From CAYFMP01 sp964344215 (GTDB lineage Bacteria > Pseudomonadota > Alphaproteobacteria > Rhodospirillales > Casp-alpha2): a DNA stretch of 18,426 nucleotides. Of this stretch, positions 1 to 6,089 are shown piece after piece (the stretch's first letter is position 1; each line of letters opens with the position of its first letter). A model generated the notes under the pieces. That model was not told the DNA's origin. It did not search any database and worked only from the letters and a program-made list of their open reading frames with translations. The translations under genes and the position numbers were made by a program. Where the stretch lies: the NCBI GenBank assembly GCA_964344215.1, contig CAYFMP010000076.1, positions 1 through 18,426 on the forward strand. The letters run 5' to 3'.

Positions 1-304
1 TGGTGCAGGCCAGGGTGTTGGCGCCGTCGATGTTGAAGGCGCACGACCCGCAGACGCCCTCGCGGCACGAGCGCCGGAATGTGAGCGTCGAGTCCATCTC
101 GTTCTTGATCTTGATCAGCGCGTCCAAAACCATCGGTCCGCACTTGTCGAGATCGACCTCGAAGATATCGAGCCTGGGGTTGTCGCCGGAATCCGGGTCG
201 TAGCGGTAGACCTTGAAGTTCCTGACCCGGGTGGCGCCAGCCTCGGCGGCGAAGGTCTTGCCGGGGCGGACCTTGGAATTGGCGGGGAGATTGAATTCGA
301 CCAT
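1..304 (-). CDS. sdhB: Succinate dehydrogenase iron-sulfur subunit, N-terminal part (cut by window edge)
   Basis: This is the iron-sulfur subunit of complex II, which passes electrons from the SdhA flavin to the membrane quinone site. The first 101 residues are present. The N-terminal 2Fe-2S ferredoxin-like domain is clear: the cysteine pattern around SCREGVCGSCAF gives C80, C85 and C88, with C100 near the cut, which are the four expected 2Fe-2S ligands. The C-terminal domain with the 4Fe-4S and 3Fe-4S clusters lies outside the window. The ATG at 304 is preceded by GAAGAG at a usable distance. It lies about 20 bases after the sdhA stop, as the last gene of the sdhCDAB operon. The identity is secure; only the truncation limits it. 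Confidence 0.95.
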   Translation of the reverse strand, partial: MVEFNLPANSKVRPGKTFAAEAGATRVRNFKVYRYDPDSGDNPRLDIFEVDLDKCGPMVLDALIKIKNEMDSTLTFRRSCREGVCGSCAFNIDGANTLACT

Positions 305-324
305 CTGCCTGCTCTTCGGTTCCT

Positions 325-2115
325 CTAATAGACCCGCGCCTTGGGCTCGATGTAATCGACCTCGTCGGTCAGGGTATAGTCGTGGACCGGCCTATAGCCC
401 AGCTTCACGCCCCCCTTGTCGTCGATCCAGGCCAGCGTATGCTTCATCCAGACGTCGTCGTCGCGCTCGGGATAGTCCTCGTGGGCGTGGGCGCCGCGAC
501 TCTCGGTCCGGGCCTCGGCCGAGTACAGGGTGGCTTTCGCGCATGCCATCAGGTTGTCCAGCTCCAGGGCCTCGACCAGGTCGGAGTTCCAGATCATCGA
601 GCGGTCGCCGACCCGGAGGTCGGGAAGGCGGCGGGCGATCCCGTCGAGGCGCTCGACACCGCCTTTAAGGACGTCCGAGGTCCGGAACACGGCGGCGTCG
701 TCCTGCATGCAGCGCTGCATCTCGAGACGGATTTCGGCGGTCGACGTAGCGCCCGCCGCATGGCGCGCCCGGTCCAGCCGCGACAGCGCGAACTCCGCCG
801 AATCGGCCGCCATCGGCGGCAACTGATCGCCCGGCTTGACCAGTTCGGCCGCCTTCAGGGCGGCGGCGCGGCCGAATACCACGAGGTCGAGAAGCGAGTT
901 GGTGCCGAGCCGGTTGGCGCCGTGCACCGAAGCGCAGGCGCATTCGCCGATCGCCATCAGCCCGGGCGCGATGGCGTCCGGGTCGTCGTCGGTCGGGCGC
1001 AGGACCTCGCCATGGTAGTTGGTCGGAATGCCGCCCATGTTGTAATGCACGGTCGGCAGCACCGGAATCGGTTCGCGGGTGGCATCGACGCCGGCGAAGA
1101 TCTTGGCCGATTCGGTGATGCCGGGCAGCCGGGCATGCAGGATGTCGGCGCCGAGGTGCTCCAGGTGCAGGTGGATATGGTTGCCGTCGTCGCCGATGCC
1201 GCGGCCCTCGCGGATCTCCACCGTCATGGCGCGGCTGACGACGTCGCGGCTGGCCAGGTCCTTGGCGGTCGGCGCGTAACGTTCCATGAAACGCTCGCCG
1301 CTCGAATTGGTCAGATAGCCGCCCTCGCCGCGCGCCCCTTCGGTGATCAGGCACCCCGACCCGTAGATGCCGGTCGGGTGGAACTGGACGAACTCGTGAT
1401 CCTGCAAAGGAAGGCCGACACGGGCGACCATGCCGTTGCCGTCGCCGGTACAGGTGTGGGCCGAGGTGCACGAGAAATAAGCCCGTCCGTAACCGCCGGT
1501 GGCGAATACCACGAGGTGGGCCTGGAAGCGGTGAATGGTGCCGTCGTCGAGGTTCCAGGCGACGACGCCCTGGCAATCGCCGTCGGCGTTCATGATCAGG
1601 TCGATGGCAAAGTACTCGACGAAGAACTCGGCGTTGTGGCGCAGGCTCTGCTGATAGAGCGTGTGCAGGATGGCGTGGCCGGTGCGGTCGGCTGCGGCGC
1701 AGGCGCGCTGCACCGGGGCCTCGCCGAAGTTGCGCATGTGGCCGCCGAACGGGCGCTGGTAGATCTTGCCGTCGTCGGTGCGCGAGAACGGCACCCCGTA
1801 GTGCTCGAGTTCGTAGATCGCCGGCACTGCCTCGCGACACATGTATTCGATGGCGTCCTGATCGCCGAGCCAGTCGGCGCCCTTGACGGTGTCGTACATA
1901 TGCCAGCGCCAGTCGTCCTCGGCCATGTTGCCCAGCGCGGCGCTGATTCCGCCTTGGGCGGCGACGGTGTGGCTGCGGGTCGGGAAGACCTTGGTGATGC
2001 AGGCCGTCTTCAAGCCGGCCGTCGCCATGCCCAGCGTCGCCCGCAGGCCGGCACCGCCGGCGCCGATGACGATGACCTCGTATTTGTGATCGGTGATGTC
2101 GTACGCCTTCGGCAT
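325..2115 (-). CDS. sdhA: Succinate dehydrogenase flavoprotein subunit
   Basis: This is the catalytic subunit of complex II, oxidising succinate to fumarate with covalently bound FAD on the cytoplasmic face. The 596 residues match the usual alphaproteobacterial length. The Rossmann FAD motif GAGGAG is at residues 18-23. The flavin-linking histidine is H49 in the TRSHTVAAQGG block. The substrate-site blocks QFHPTG, TEGARGEGG and HYNMGG, and the C-terminal FAD block GANRLGTNSLLD, are all intact. The start at 2115 lies six bases after the sdhD stop, so translation is probably coupled. No sign of damage. A fumarate reductase flavoprotein is the only near alternative, and the sdhCD-type anchors next to it argue against that. 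Confidence 0.97.
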   Translation of the reverse strand: MPKAYDITDHKYEVIVIGAGGAGLRATLGMATAGLKTACITKVFPTRSHTVAAQGGISAALGNMAEDDWRWHMYDTVKGADWLGDQDAIEYMCREAVPAIYELEHYGVPFSRTDDGKIYQRPFGGHMRNFGEAPVQRACAAADRTGHAILHTLYQQSLRHNAEFFVEYFAIDLIMNADGDCQGVVAWNLDDGTIHRFQAHLVVFATGGYGRAYFSCTSAHTCTGDGNGMVARVGLPLQDHEFVQFHPTGIYGSGCLITEGARGEGGYLTNSSGERFMERYAPTAKDLASRDVVSRAMTVEIREGRGIGDDGNHIHLHLEHLGADILHARLPGITESAKIFAGVDATREPIPVLPTVHYNMGGIPTNYHGEVLRPTDDDPDAIAPGLMAIGECACASVHGANRLGTNSLLDLVVFGRAAALKAAELVKPGDQLPPMAADSAEFALSRLDRARHAAGATSTAEIRLEMQRCMQDDAAVFRTSDVLKGGVERLDGIARRLPDLRVGDRSMIWNSDLVEALELDNLMACAKATLYSAEARTESRGAHAHEDYPERDDDVWMKHTLAWIDDKGGVKLGYRPVHDYTLTDEVDYIEPKARVY

Positions 2116-2121
2116 CCGGGC

Positions 2122-2502
2122 TCAGCCTCCGAACGCCAGCTTGAGGACCGCGAAGGAAGACGCCGCACCGAACAGCACGGCGGTGAACTTGGTGACGATG
2201 ATGGCGGTGACCTTGGCCGTCTCGTTGTGCACGTAGTCCTCGAGAATGACCTGCAGACCCATGCTGCCGTGGTGGAACATGACGACGATCAACAGGATCA
2301 GCAGCACCGGATTCGAGTGCGCTCCGACCCATTCCTTGAACTGAGCGAGATCGGCGCCGACCAGTCCAATCGCCGAATAGACGAACCACAGCGACAACGG
2401 CACCAAGGCCAGCGCCCCGAGGCGCTCGGCCCACCAGTGGCCGGCCGCGTCGTTGGTCGAACCGAGGCCGCGGGCGCGGCCCAGGGGGGAGCGCAGTTCC
2501 AT
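2122..2502 (-). CDS. sdhD: Succinate dehydrogenase membrane anchor subunit SdhD
   Basis: This is a small hydrophobic anchor of complex II that, with SdhC, holds haem b and forms the ubiquinone site. It has 126 residues with three likely membrane helices, roughly 27-50, 64-85 and 97-122. The block MFHHGSMGLQVILEDYVH contains the expected haem-ligand histidine (H77 or H78) and the conserved D-Y pair near the quinone pocket. I chose the ATG at 2502 because it overlaps the sdhC stop by one base (TGATG) and gives the family length. A longer upstream reading in this frame only crosses the sdhC coding region. Gene order C-D-A-B supports the assignment. Confidence 0.93.
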   Translation of the reverse strand: MELRSPLGRARGLGSTNDAAGHWWAERLGALALVPLSLWFVYSAIGLVGADLAQFKEWVGAHSNPVLLILLIVVMFHHGSMGLQVILEDYVHNETAKVTAIIVTKFTAVLFGAASSFAVLKLAFGG

Positions 2503-2897
2503 CAGAAGACCCCCGCCGCCGCGTAGGCCCCGATGAAGGTGAGGCCGGTCATGGCGACCGAGAACGCCACCACCGTCCAGCCGCTGGTCGTGAGCTTGTC
2601 CATCTCGTATCCCCAGCCGGCGTCCCAGGCCAGGTGCCGGAGGCCGTTGGCCAAGTGATAAAAGAGCGCGAAGGTCAACCCGAGCAGGATCAGTTGCCCG
2701 AACCACGAGCCCAACAACGACTGCGCCAAGGCGAACGCCTCTTCGCCGTAGCTGGCGGCTAGTACCCACTGCGCCAGGAGCAGGGCGCCGCCGGCCAGGG
2801 CAACGCCGGTCAGACGATGCGTAATCGACAGGATCGAGGTGATCTGCGGCCGGTAGACCTGGAGGTGTGGCGAGAGAGGCCGTTTTCCTTTAGGCAT
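2502..2897 (-). CDS. sdhC: Succinate dehydrogenase cytochrome b556 subunit SdhC
   Basis: This is the haem-b-binding membrane anchor of complex II and the first gene of sdhCDAB. Its 131 residues open with the SdhC signature RPLSPHLQVYR followed by SITHRLTG (residues 6-31), where conserved S and R residues contribute to the quinone site. Three membrane helices are evident, about 28-48, 63-88 and 105-128. H81 in FYHLANGLRH is the likely haem ligand by analogy with E. coli H84. The ATG at 2897 is preceded by AGAGG in the sequence CCAGAGGTGTCAGCCCC. The same 11-base stretch recurs in complement within the hairpin at 3813-3826. Confidence 0.95.
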   Translation of the reverse strand: MPKGKRPLSPHLQVYRPQITSILSITHRLTGVALAGGALLLAQWVLAASYGEEAFALAQSLLGSWFGQLILLGLTFALFYHLANGLRHLAWDAGWGYEMDKLTTSGWTVVAFSVAMTGLTFIGAYAAAGVF

Positions 2898-2937
2898 GGG
2901 GCTGACACCTCTGGACAGGCTTCGGGAACGCTCGATT

Positions 2938-2962
2938 CAATTGGTAAACGGACGGCCAATTG
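2938..2962. promoter_or_regulatory. Inverted repeat CAATTGG-N11-CCAATTG over the sdhC promoter
   Basis: A perfect 7-bp dyad, with arms 2938-2944 and 2956-2962, covers the proposed -10 and most of the spacer of the sdhC promoter. This is where a repressor would act. A related dyad, with a spacer two bases shorter, lies at 6990-7011 just downstream of the -10 of the citE-mch promoter. No regulator can be named from the site alone. Confidence 0.4.
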
Positions 2963-2969
2963 AAGTCAA
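2941..2969 (-). promoter_or_regulatory. Candidate sigma70-type promoter for sdhCDAB
   Basis: On the minus strand, TTGACT (2969-2964) is followed after 17 bases by TACCAA (2946-2941). The -35 element is good and the -10 is weak (3 of 6). It would start transcription near 2934, giving a leader of about 37 bases before sdhC. The position and spacing fit; the weak -10 suggests activation or regulation. Confidence 0.5.
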
Positions 2970-3005
2970 CGGCAGCGCCGCTTGAGACGCGGGATAACGT
3001 ATTGG

Positions 3006-3024
3006 ATTCGAACAATCTTCGAAT
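3006..3024. promoter_or_regulatory. Dyad ATTCGAA-N5-TTCGAAT upstream of sdhC
   Basis: A perfect 7-bp inverted repeat with a 5-base spacer sits about 70-90 bases upstream of the proposed sdhC transcription start, in a locally AT-rich stretch. The size (19 bp) and position fit a dimeric activator site. The binding protein is unknown. Confidence 0.4.
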
Positions 3025-3040
3025 TCGGTGTGTGCCGAGT

Positions 3041-3089
3041 TGTGGATAAGCTGTTGGCGGAATGTGAAAACAGCGGCCAGTTATGCACA
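3041..3089. promoter_or_regulatory. Two consensus DnaA boxes in opposite orientation
   Basis: TGTGGATAA at 3041-3049 (complement TTATCCACA) and TTATGCACA at 3081-3089 both fit the TTATNCACA DnaA consensus exactly. They face each other 31 bases apart. GCTGTT (3050-3055) and AACAGC (3069-3074) add an inner dyad. A weaker relative, TGTTCCACA, lies at 3110-3118. The stretch is AT-rich against the GC-rich surroundings. This could be a DnaA-controlled regulatory site upstream of sdh, or part of a replication origin. Two boxes alone do not establish an origin. Confidence 0.45.
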
Positions 3090-3119
3090 GATAAATGGCA
3101 TTTCGCCCATGTTCCACAT

Positions 3120-3707
3120 TGAAATCACCAAACGATGTTTTCATCATCAACCCTGCACGCGAGAGCGTCGAAGCGGTTCATCGGCACGGCCAATGGTGGC
3201 GCCTTCGGGTTAAGCGATTGTTCGGACCGGCGGGCCGCCCTGAGGGGAAGCCGGTGCGCAAGCGCTGGTCGAACCGAGGGAAGGCGATCGGGCGGGCGGC
3301 GAGCGGGTTTCCCGCTTCGGCGATCGTCCGGGAGCCGGCAAAAGCCTCGTTCACAGCGAGGCGGACCTTTCGCGGATCGGTCGATCTCCCTGGTGGGGAC
3401 GGACCGGCTCCGTGAAGCGGCGGACTTTCAGACCGGTTTTGGCCGGTCGGGGTACGACGCAAATGGGACGATGCGGCGACTTGGTTCCAGGACGCCGCGG
3501 CGGCCCAGGGGCTTCTGCCCCGCTGGGTCTAGCCGGACGATGGTTTCCGCCATCGCCCGGTGAACGCCCGAAGGTTCGTTCGTGAAACAGGTTTTTTGCT
3601 GCGACGGGCGGCGGAAAGGGGGGGATGGCAACCGAACTTCCTGGAAACGGCCCACACCCATCTCTCCGGCGGATGGTCTCTGCCCAGGGTACGTCCACGG
3701 AGGAGGG
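3120..3707. other. Intergenic stretch with no convincing gene; many short hairpins
   Basis: No reading frame here has a recognisable domain, a good ribosome binding site and normal codon use together. Several short perfect hairpins are visible: AGCGGG/CCCGCT at 3302-3316, GCCTCG/CGAGGC at 3344-3362, GACCGG/CCGGTC at 3431-3448, GGGGC/GCCCC inside CCCAG/CTGGG at 3504-3527, and CGATGG/CCATCG at 3538-3555. I recognised none of the common structured RNAs (RNase P RNA, 4.5S, tmRNA, known riboswitches). It may be an untranslated structured RNA or degenerate sequence. Confidence 0.5.
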
Positions 3708-3753
3708 GTGAAGCGAGAAGCCGCTTTCACGTGCACGGAGCCTGGCCGGCTCC
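3708..3753 (+). other. Two adjacent hairpins leading into the long inverted repeat
   Basis: GTGAAGCG (3709-3716) pairs with CGCTTTCAC (about 3722-3730) with one bulged T. GGAGCC (3737-3742) pairs with GGCTCC (3748-3753) around a 5-base loop. They abut the 14-bp inverted repeat starting at 3754. Three stems in series ending at a T-rich run resemble the 3' part of a small RNA transcribed rightward, but no promoter was identified with confidence. Confidence 0.35.
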
Positions 3754-3830
3754 AAGAGGTGTCAGGAGTGCTGTCTCGGCGGCGCATTACGCGGGTTTCC
3801 CAGGACCTGCGATCCTGACACCTCTTTTAT
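3754..3830 (+). repeat. Perfect 14-bp inverted repeat followed by a T-rich run (terminator- or REP-like)
   Basis: AAGAGGTGTCAGGA at 3754-3767 is exactly complementary to TCCTGACACCTCTT at 3813-3826. A 45-base loop separates them, and TTTTATT follows directly on the + strand. This is the geometry of a rightward intrinsic terminator with a large loop, or of a palindromic REP-type element. Inside the loop, CAGGA (3801-3805) offers alternative pairing with the right arm. The core CTGACACC or its complement also occurs at 2902-2909 and 5018-5025. No transposase is present in the window. Confidence 0.5.
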
Positions 3831-4098
3831 TAGCAAAGGCCGGAATCCCTGACAACAATATTTTGTGAGTTCTATCGGTTTCTCGTCTAGATAATGGATA
3901 GGATGCCCGTCGCCCGGGATTCATCCGAATCTATCCTTGGCGGCGGTCGAATCTATACTGGCGCGATGCCTCGGCACTTCCCTGTTGTCGTCGATACCAC
4001 CCTTGCCGGACGCACCTGGAGTTGATAATTGAGGTATCATAGTATCGATCTGGACGGCGGCCGGGGGACATGGCCGGGGCGAAGTCGGGGATCAAGCG
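3831..4098 (+). other. Upstream region of the desaturase gene with paired direct repeats
   Basis: An AT-rich stretch precedes the desaturase. CGAATCTATCCTTGGCG (from 3926) is nearly repeated as CGAATCTATACTGGCG (3948-3963), with starts 22 bases apart, about two helical turns. GGATAG at 3896-3901 is the inverse of CTATCC at 3931-3936. GATAAT at 3890-3895 could be a -10 element but has no good -35 partner. A GTATC direct repeat lies at 4034-4046. A regulated promoter is likely somewhere here; the start site cannot be fixed by eye. Confidence 0.35.
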
Positions 4099-5001
4099 AT
4101 GTCGAAGACAAAAGGCGTCTTCTGGCGGTACGAGGGACCGACCTGGTTGGTGGCGTTGGCCATCTTCGCGGGCTGGTTCGGCCTCGTCTGGTACCACGCC
4201 GATATCCCATGGTTCGTTCTATGGGGCGCCGGCGGACTTATCGCCGCCTGGCACAACTCCCTGGTCCACGAGAGCGTTCACAATCTGAAGAGCGTCCCGC
4301 GGTGGCTGCGCCTGGCCGTCGTGTTGCCGCCGCTGGGCGTTTGGTACCCGTACTTCGTCTATTTCCGTTTCCATACCACCCACCACAACGACGTCAACCT
4401 GACCGATCCGGCCCGCGACCCGGAATCGTTCTATTTCAGCCAGGCCGACTGGCGGCGCCTGAACCCGCTCGTCAAAAGCCTGATGATCGCCAATCAGACC
4501 TTCGTCGGCCGCATGGTATTGGGGCCGCCGCTGGCCGTCTGGCAGTTGTATTCGGGTGAAGGCCGCCGCCTGTTGGGCGGCGATCGGGAAAACGCCGCAG
4601 CCTGGCTCGCCCACGCCTGCGGATTGGCGGTCCTGTTCGGCTTCGTCTCCGGCGTCGCCGGCCTGCCGTGGTGGCAATACCTGTTGTTGTTCGCTCACCC
4701 CGGACTGGCCTTGACCATGGTGCGGTCGTTTTACGAGCACCGGGCCGGCGATACCCCCGAACAGCGGGTGGCCAGCGTCGAGTCCGGCCCGTTCTGGAGC
4801 CTGCTTTTCCTCAACAACAACCTGCATATCGTTCACCACCTGCAGCCGTCGATGCCATGGTACGAGATCCCCGGCTACTACCGGGACCACCGCGAGGAAC
4901 TCGGGCGACTGAACGGCGGCTACGTCTTGAAGGGTTACGGCGAGGTCATCGGCCGCTATCTGCTGCGACCGACATTTACGCCGGTCCATCCGACCCTTTG
5001 A
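4099..5001 (+). CDS. Membrane fatty acid desaturase family protein
   Basis: This 300-residue integral membrane di-iron enzyme would introduce a double bond or hydroxyl into a lipid chain, using oxygen and an electron donor. The three histidine clusters of the family are present: H52-N-S-L-V-H57 (with HESVH at 57-61), HTTHH at 92-96 and HIVHH at 243-247. Hydrophobic helices are at about 16-50, 72-88 and 168-208, with the histidines on the cytoplasmic side as expected. The ATG at 4099 has GGGGA seven bases upstream. The gene stands alone, converging on mch with a 19-base gap. The substrate is not clear; acyl-lipid desaturase, fatty acid hydroxylase or carotenoid hydroxylase/ketolase relatives share these motifs, and desaturase is the best guess. 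Confidence 0.85.
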   Translation: MSKTKGVFWRYEGPTWLVALAIFAGWFGLVWYHADIPWFVLWGAGGLIAAWHNSLVHESVHNLKSVPRWLRLAVVLPPLGVWYPYFVYFRFHTTHHNDVNLTDPARDPESFYFSQADWRRLNPLVKSLMIANQTFVGRMVLGPPLAVWQLYSGEGRRLLGGDRENAAAWLAHACGLAVLFGFVSGVAGLPWWQYLLLFAHPGLALTMVRSFYEHRAGDTPEQRVASVESGPFWSLLFLNNNLHIVHHLQPSMPWYEIPGYYRDHREELGRLNGGYVLKGYGEVIGRYLLRPTFTPVHPTL

Positions 5002-5020
5002 ACGGCCGGACAGCAAGGTG

Positions 5021-6079
5021 TCAGGCGCGGCGCGGCATCAACACCGTGTAGTCGAAGTCGAGTACGACCGAAGCGTCGTAGGCGCCGTCGGCATCGCGAT
5101 CCGGAAAATCGTCACACGCGCGGTCCTTGACCGCCACCGTACGCAGCCTGAGCGCGCCGATTCCGTCGCCGCCCGACAGTTCGGTTTTCTCCAGAACCTC
5201 GCTCCAGGCATACACGGTGTCGCCGCCGAAGCACGGCGCCACGTGACGGCCGCCGTTGATGGCAACAATACGGAACGCGTTGGCGAGGCCATTGAACGAG
5301 AGCGCCCGCGCCATGCTGATGATATGGCCGCCGTAGACGATGCGCCGCCCGAAACGTCCGTCCTTCTCGGCGTGCTGGTTGAAGTGCACCCGCGCCGTAT
5401 TCTGGAAAAGCCGCGCCGCCATCATGTGTTCGGCGTCCTCGATGGTAACGCCGTCGACGTGGTCGATGCGTTGGCCGGGCTGGTAATCGTCCCACAGCGA
5501 CCGGCTGCCGGCCTGCGCCGGATCGTACCCGGAAAGGTCGAGCCTGGCCGGTACGGCCAGGTCGCCGGCGCCGAGCGCCTCGGCCAGATCCGGTTCGTGC
5601 GGCGGCGGCGCCGGGCTGCCGGCGTCGCGCTTGCGGACCATCACCCAGCGAACATAGTCGAGCACAGTTGCGCCGGTCTGATTGGTCCCGGTCGTGCGGA
5701 CGTAGACGACGCCGGTCTTGCCGTTCGAGTTCTCCTTGAGGCCGACCACCTCGGAGCGGGCGGAAAGCGTGTCGCCGGCGAACACCGGCTCGCCGAACCG
5801 GCCCTCGGCGTAACCGAGGTTGGCGACGGCATTCAACGAAACGTCGGGGACCGATTTGCCGAATACGATGTGGAAGGTCAGCAGGTCGTCGATCGGCGCC
5901 GCCTCGAAGCCGATGTCCATGGCAAAGGTGTCGGCCGAGTTGACGGCGAAGCGCGTCCCGTAAAGCGCCGTATACAGGGAAACGTCGCCTTCGGTGATCG
6001 TGCGCGGCGTGGCGTGGACGATTTCCTGACCGAGCCGGAAGTCCTCGAAGAAGTTGCCGGCACTTGCCCGTATGGTCAT
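5021..6079 (-). CDS. mch: Mesaconyl-CoA hydratase (double MaoC-type hot-dog protein)
   Basis: It probably hydrates mesaconyl-C1-CoA to beta-methylmalyl-CoA in the ethylmalonyl-CoA pathway, by which alphaproteobacteria lacking isocitrate lyase assimilate acetyl-CoA. The 352 residues comprise two hot-dog domains. The N-terminal domain opens with GNFFEDFRLGQ and HATPRTITEGDV (residues 8-33); the C-terminal domain has WDDYQPGQRIDHVDGVTIEDAEH (196-218), RIVYGGHIISMARALSFNG (246-264) and a DFDYTVLMPRR end. These blocks agree closely with Rhodobacter-type Mch as I remember it. I chose the ATG at 6079 because homologous sequence begins there; the frame stays open upstream but reads through citE. It lies 10 bases after citE in the same operon. 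Confidence 0.88.
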   Translation of the reverse strand: MTIRASAGNFFEDFRLGQEIVHATPRTITEGDVSLYTALYGTRFAVNSADTFAMDIGFEAAPIDDLLTFHIVFGKSVPDVSLNAVANLGYAEGRFGEPVFAGDTLSARSEVVGLKENSNGKTGVVYVRTTGTNQTGATVLDYVRWVMVRKRDAGSPAPPPHEPDLAEALGAGDLAVPARLDLSGYDPAQAGSRSLWDDYQPGQRIDHVDGVTIEDAEHMMAARLFQNTARVHFNQHAEKDGRFGRRIVYGGHIISMARALSFNGLANAFRIVAINGGRHVAPCFGGDTVYAWSEVLEKTELSGGDGIGALRLRTVAVKDRACDDFPDRDADGAYDASVVLDFDYTVLMPRRA

Positions 6080-6089
6080 TTGGATCCGG

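Noticed and set aside
382..2526. A very long open frame on the + strand across sdhA and sdhD
   Set aside because: It is antisense to well-matched sdh genes; open antisense frames are expected at this GC content, and its residues show no known domain.
3041..3089. Calling the DnaA-box pair the chromosome origin
   Set aside because: Only two exact boxes, and no typical origin neighbours (dnaA, hemE, gidA, parAB) in the window; kept as a finding only.
3400..3760. Possible RNase P RNA, 4.5S RNA or tmRNA in the structured spacer
   Set aside because: The conserved core sequences of these RNAs were not found on either strand.
3351..3787. Overlapping minus-strand frames of about 120-130 codons in the sdhC-desaturase spacer
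   Set aside because: No domain, no convincing ribosome binding site, composition unlike neighbouring genes, and the sequence is filled with hairpins.
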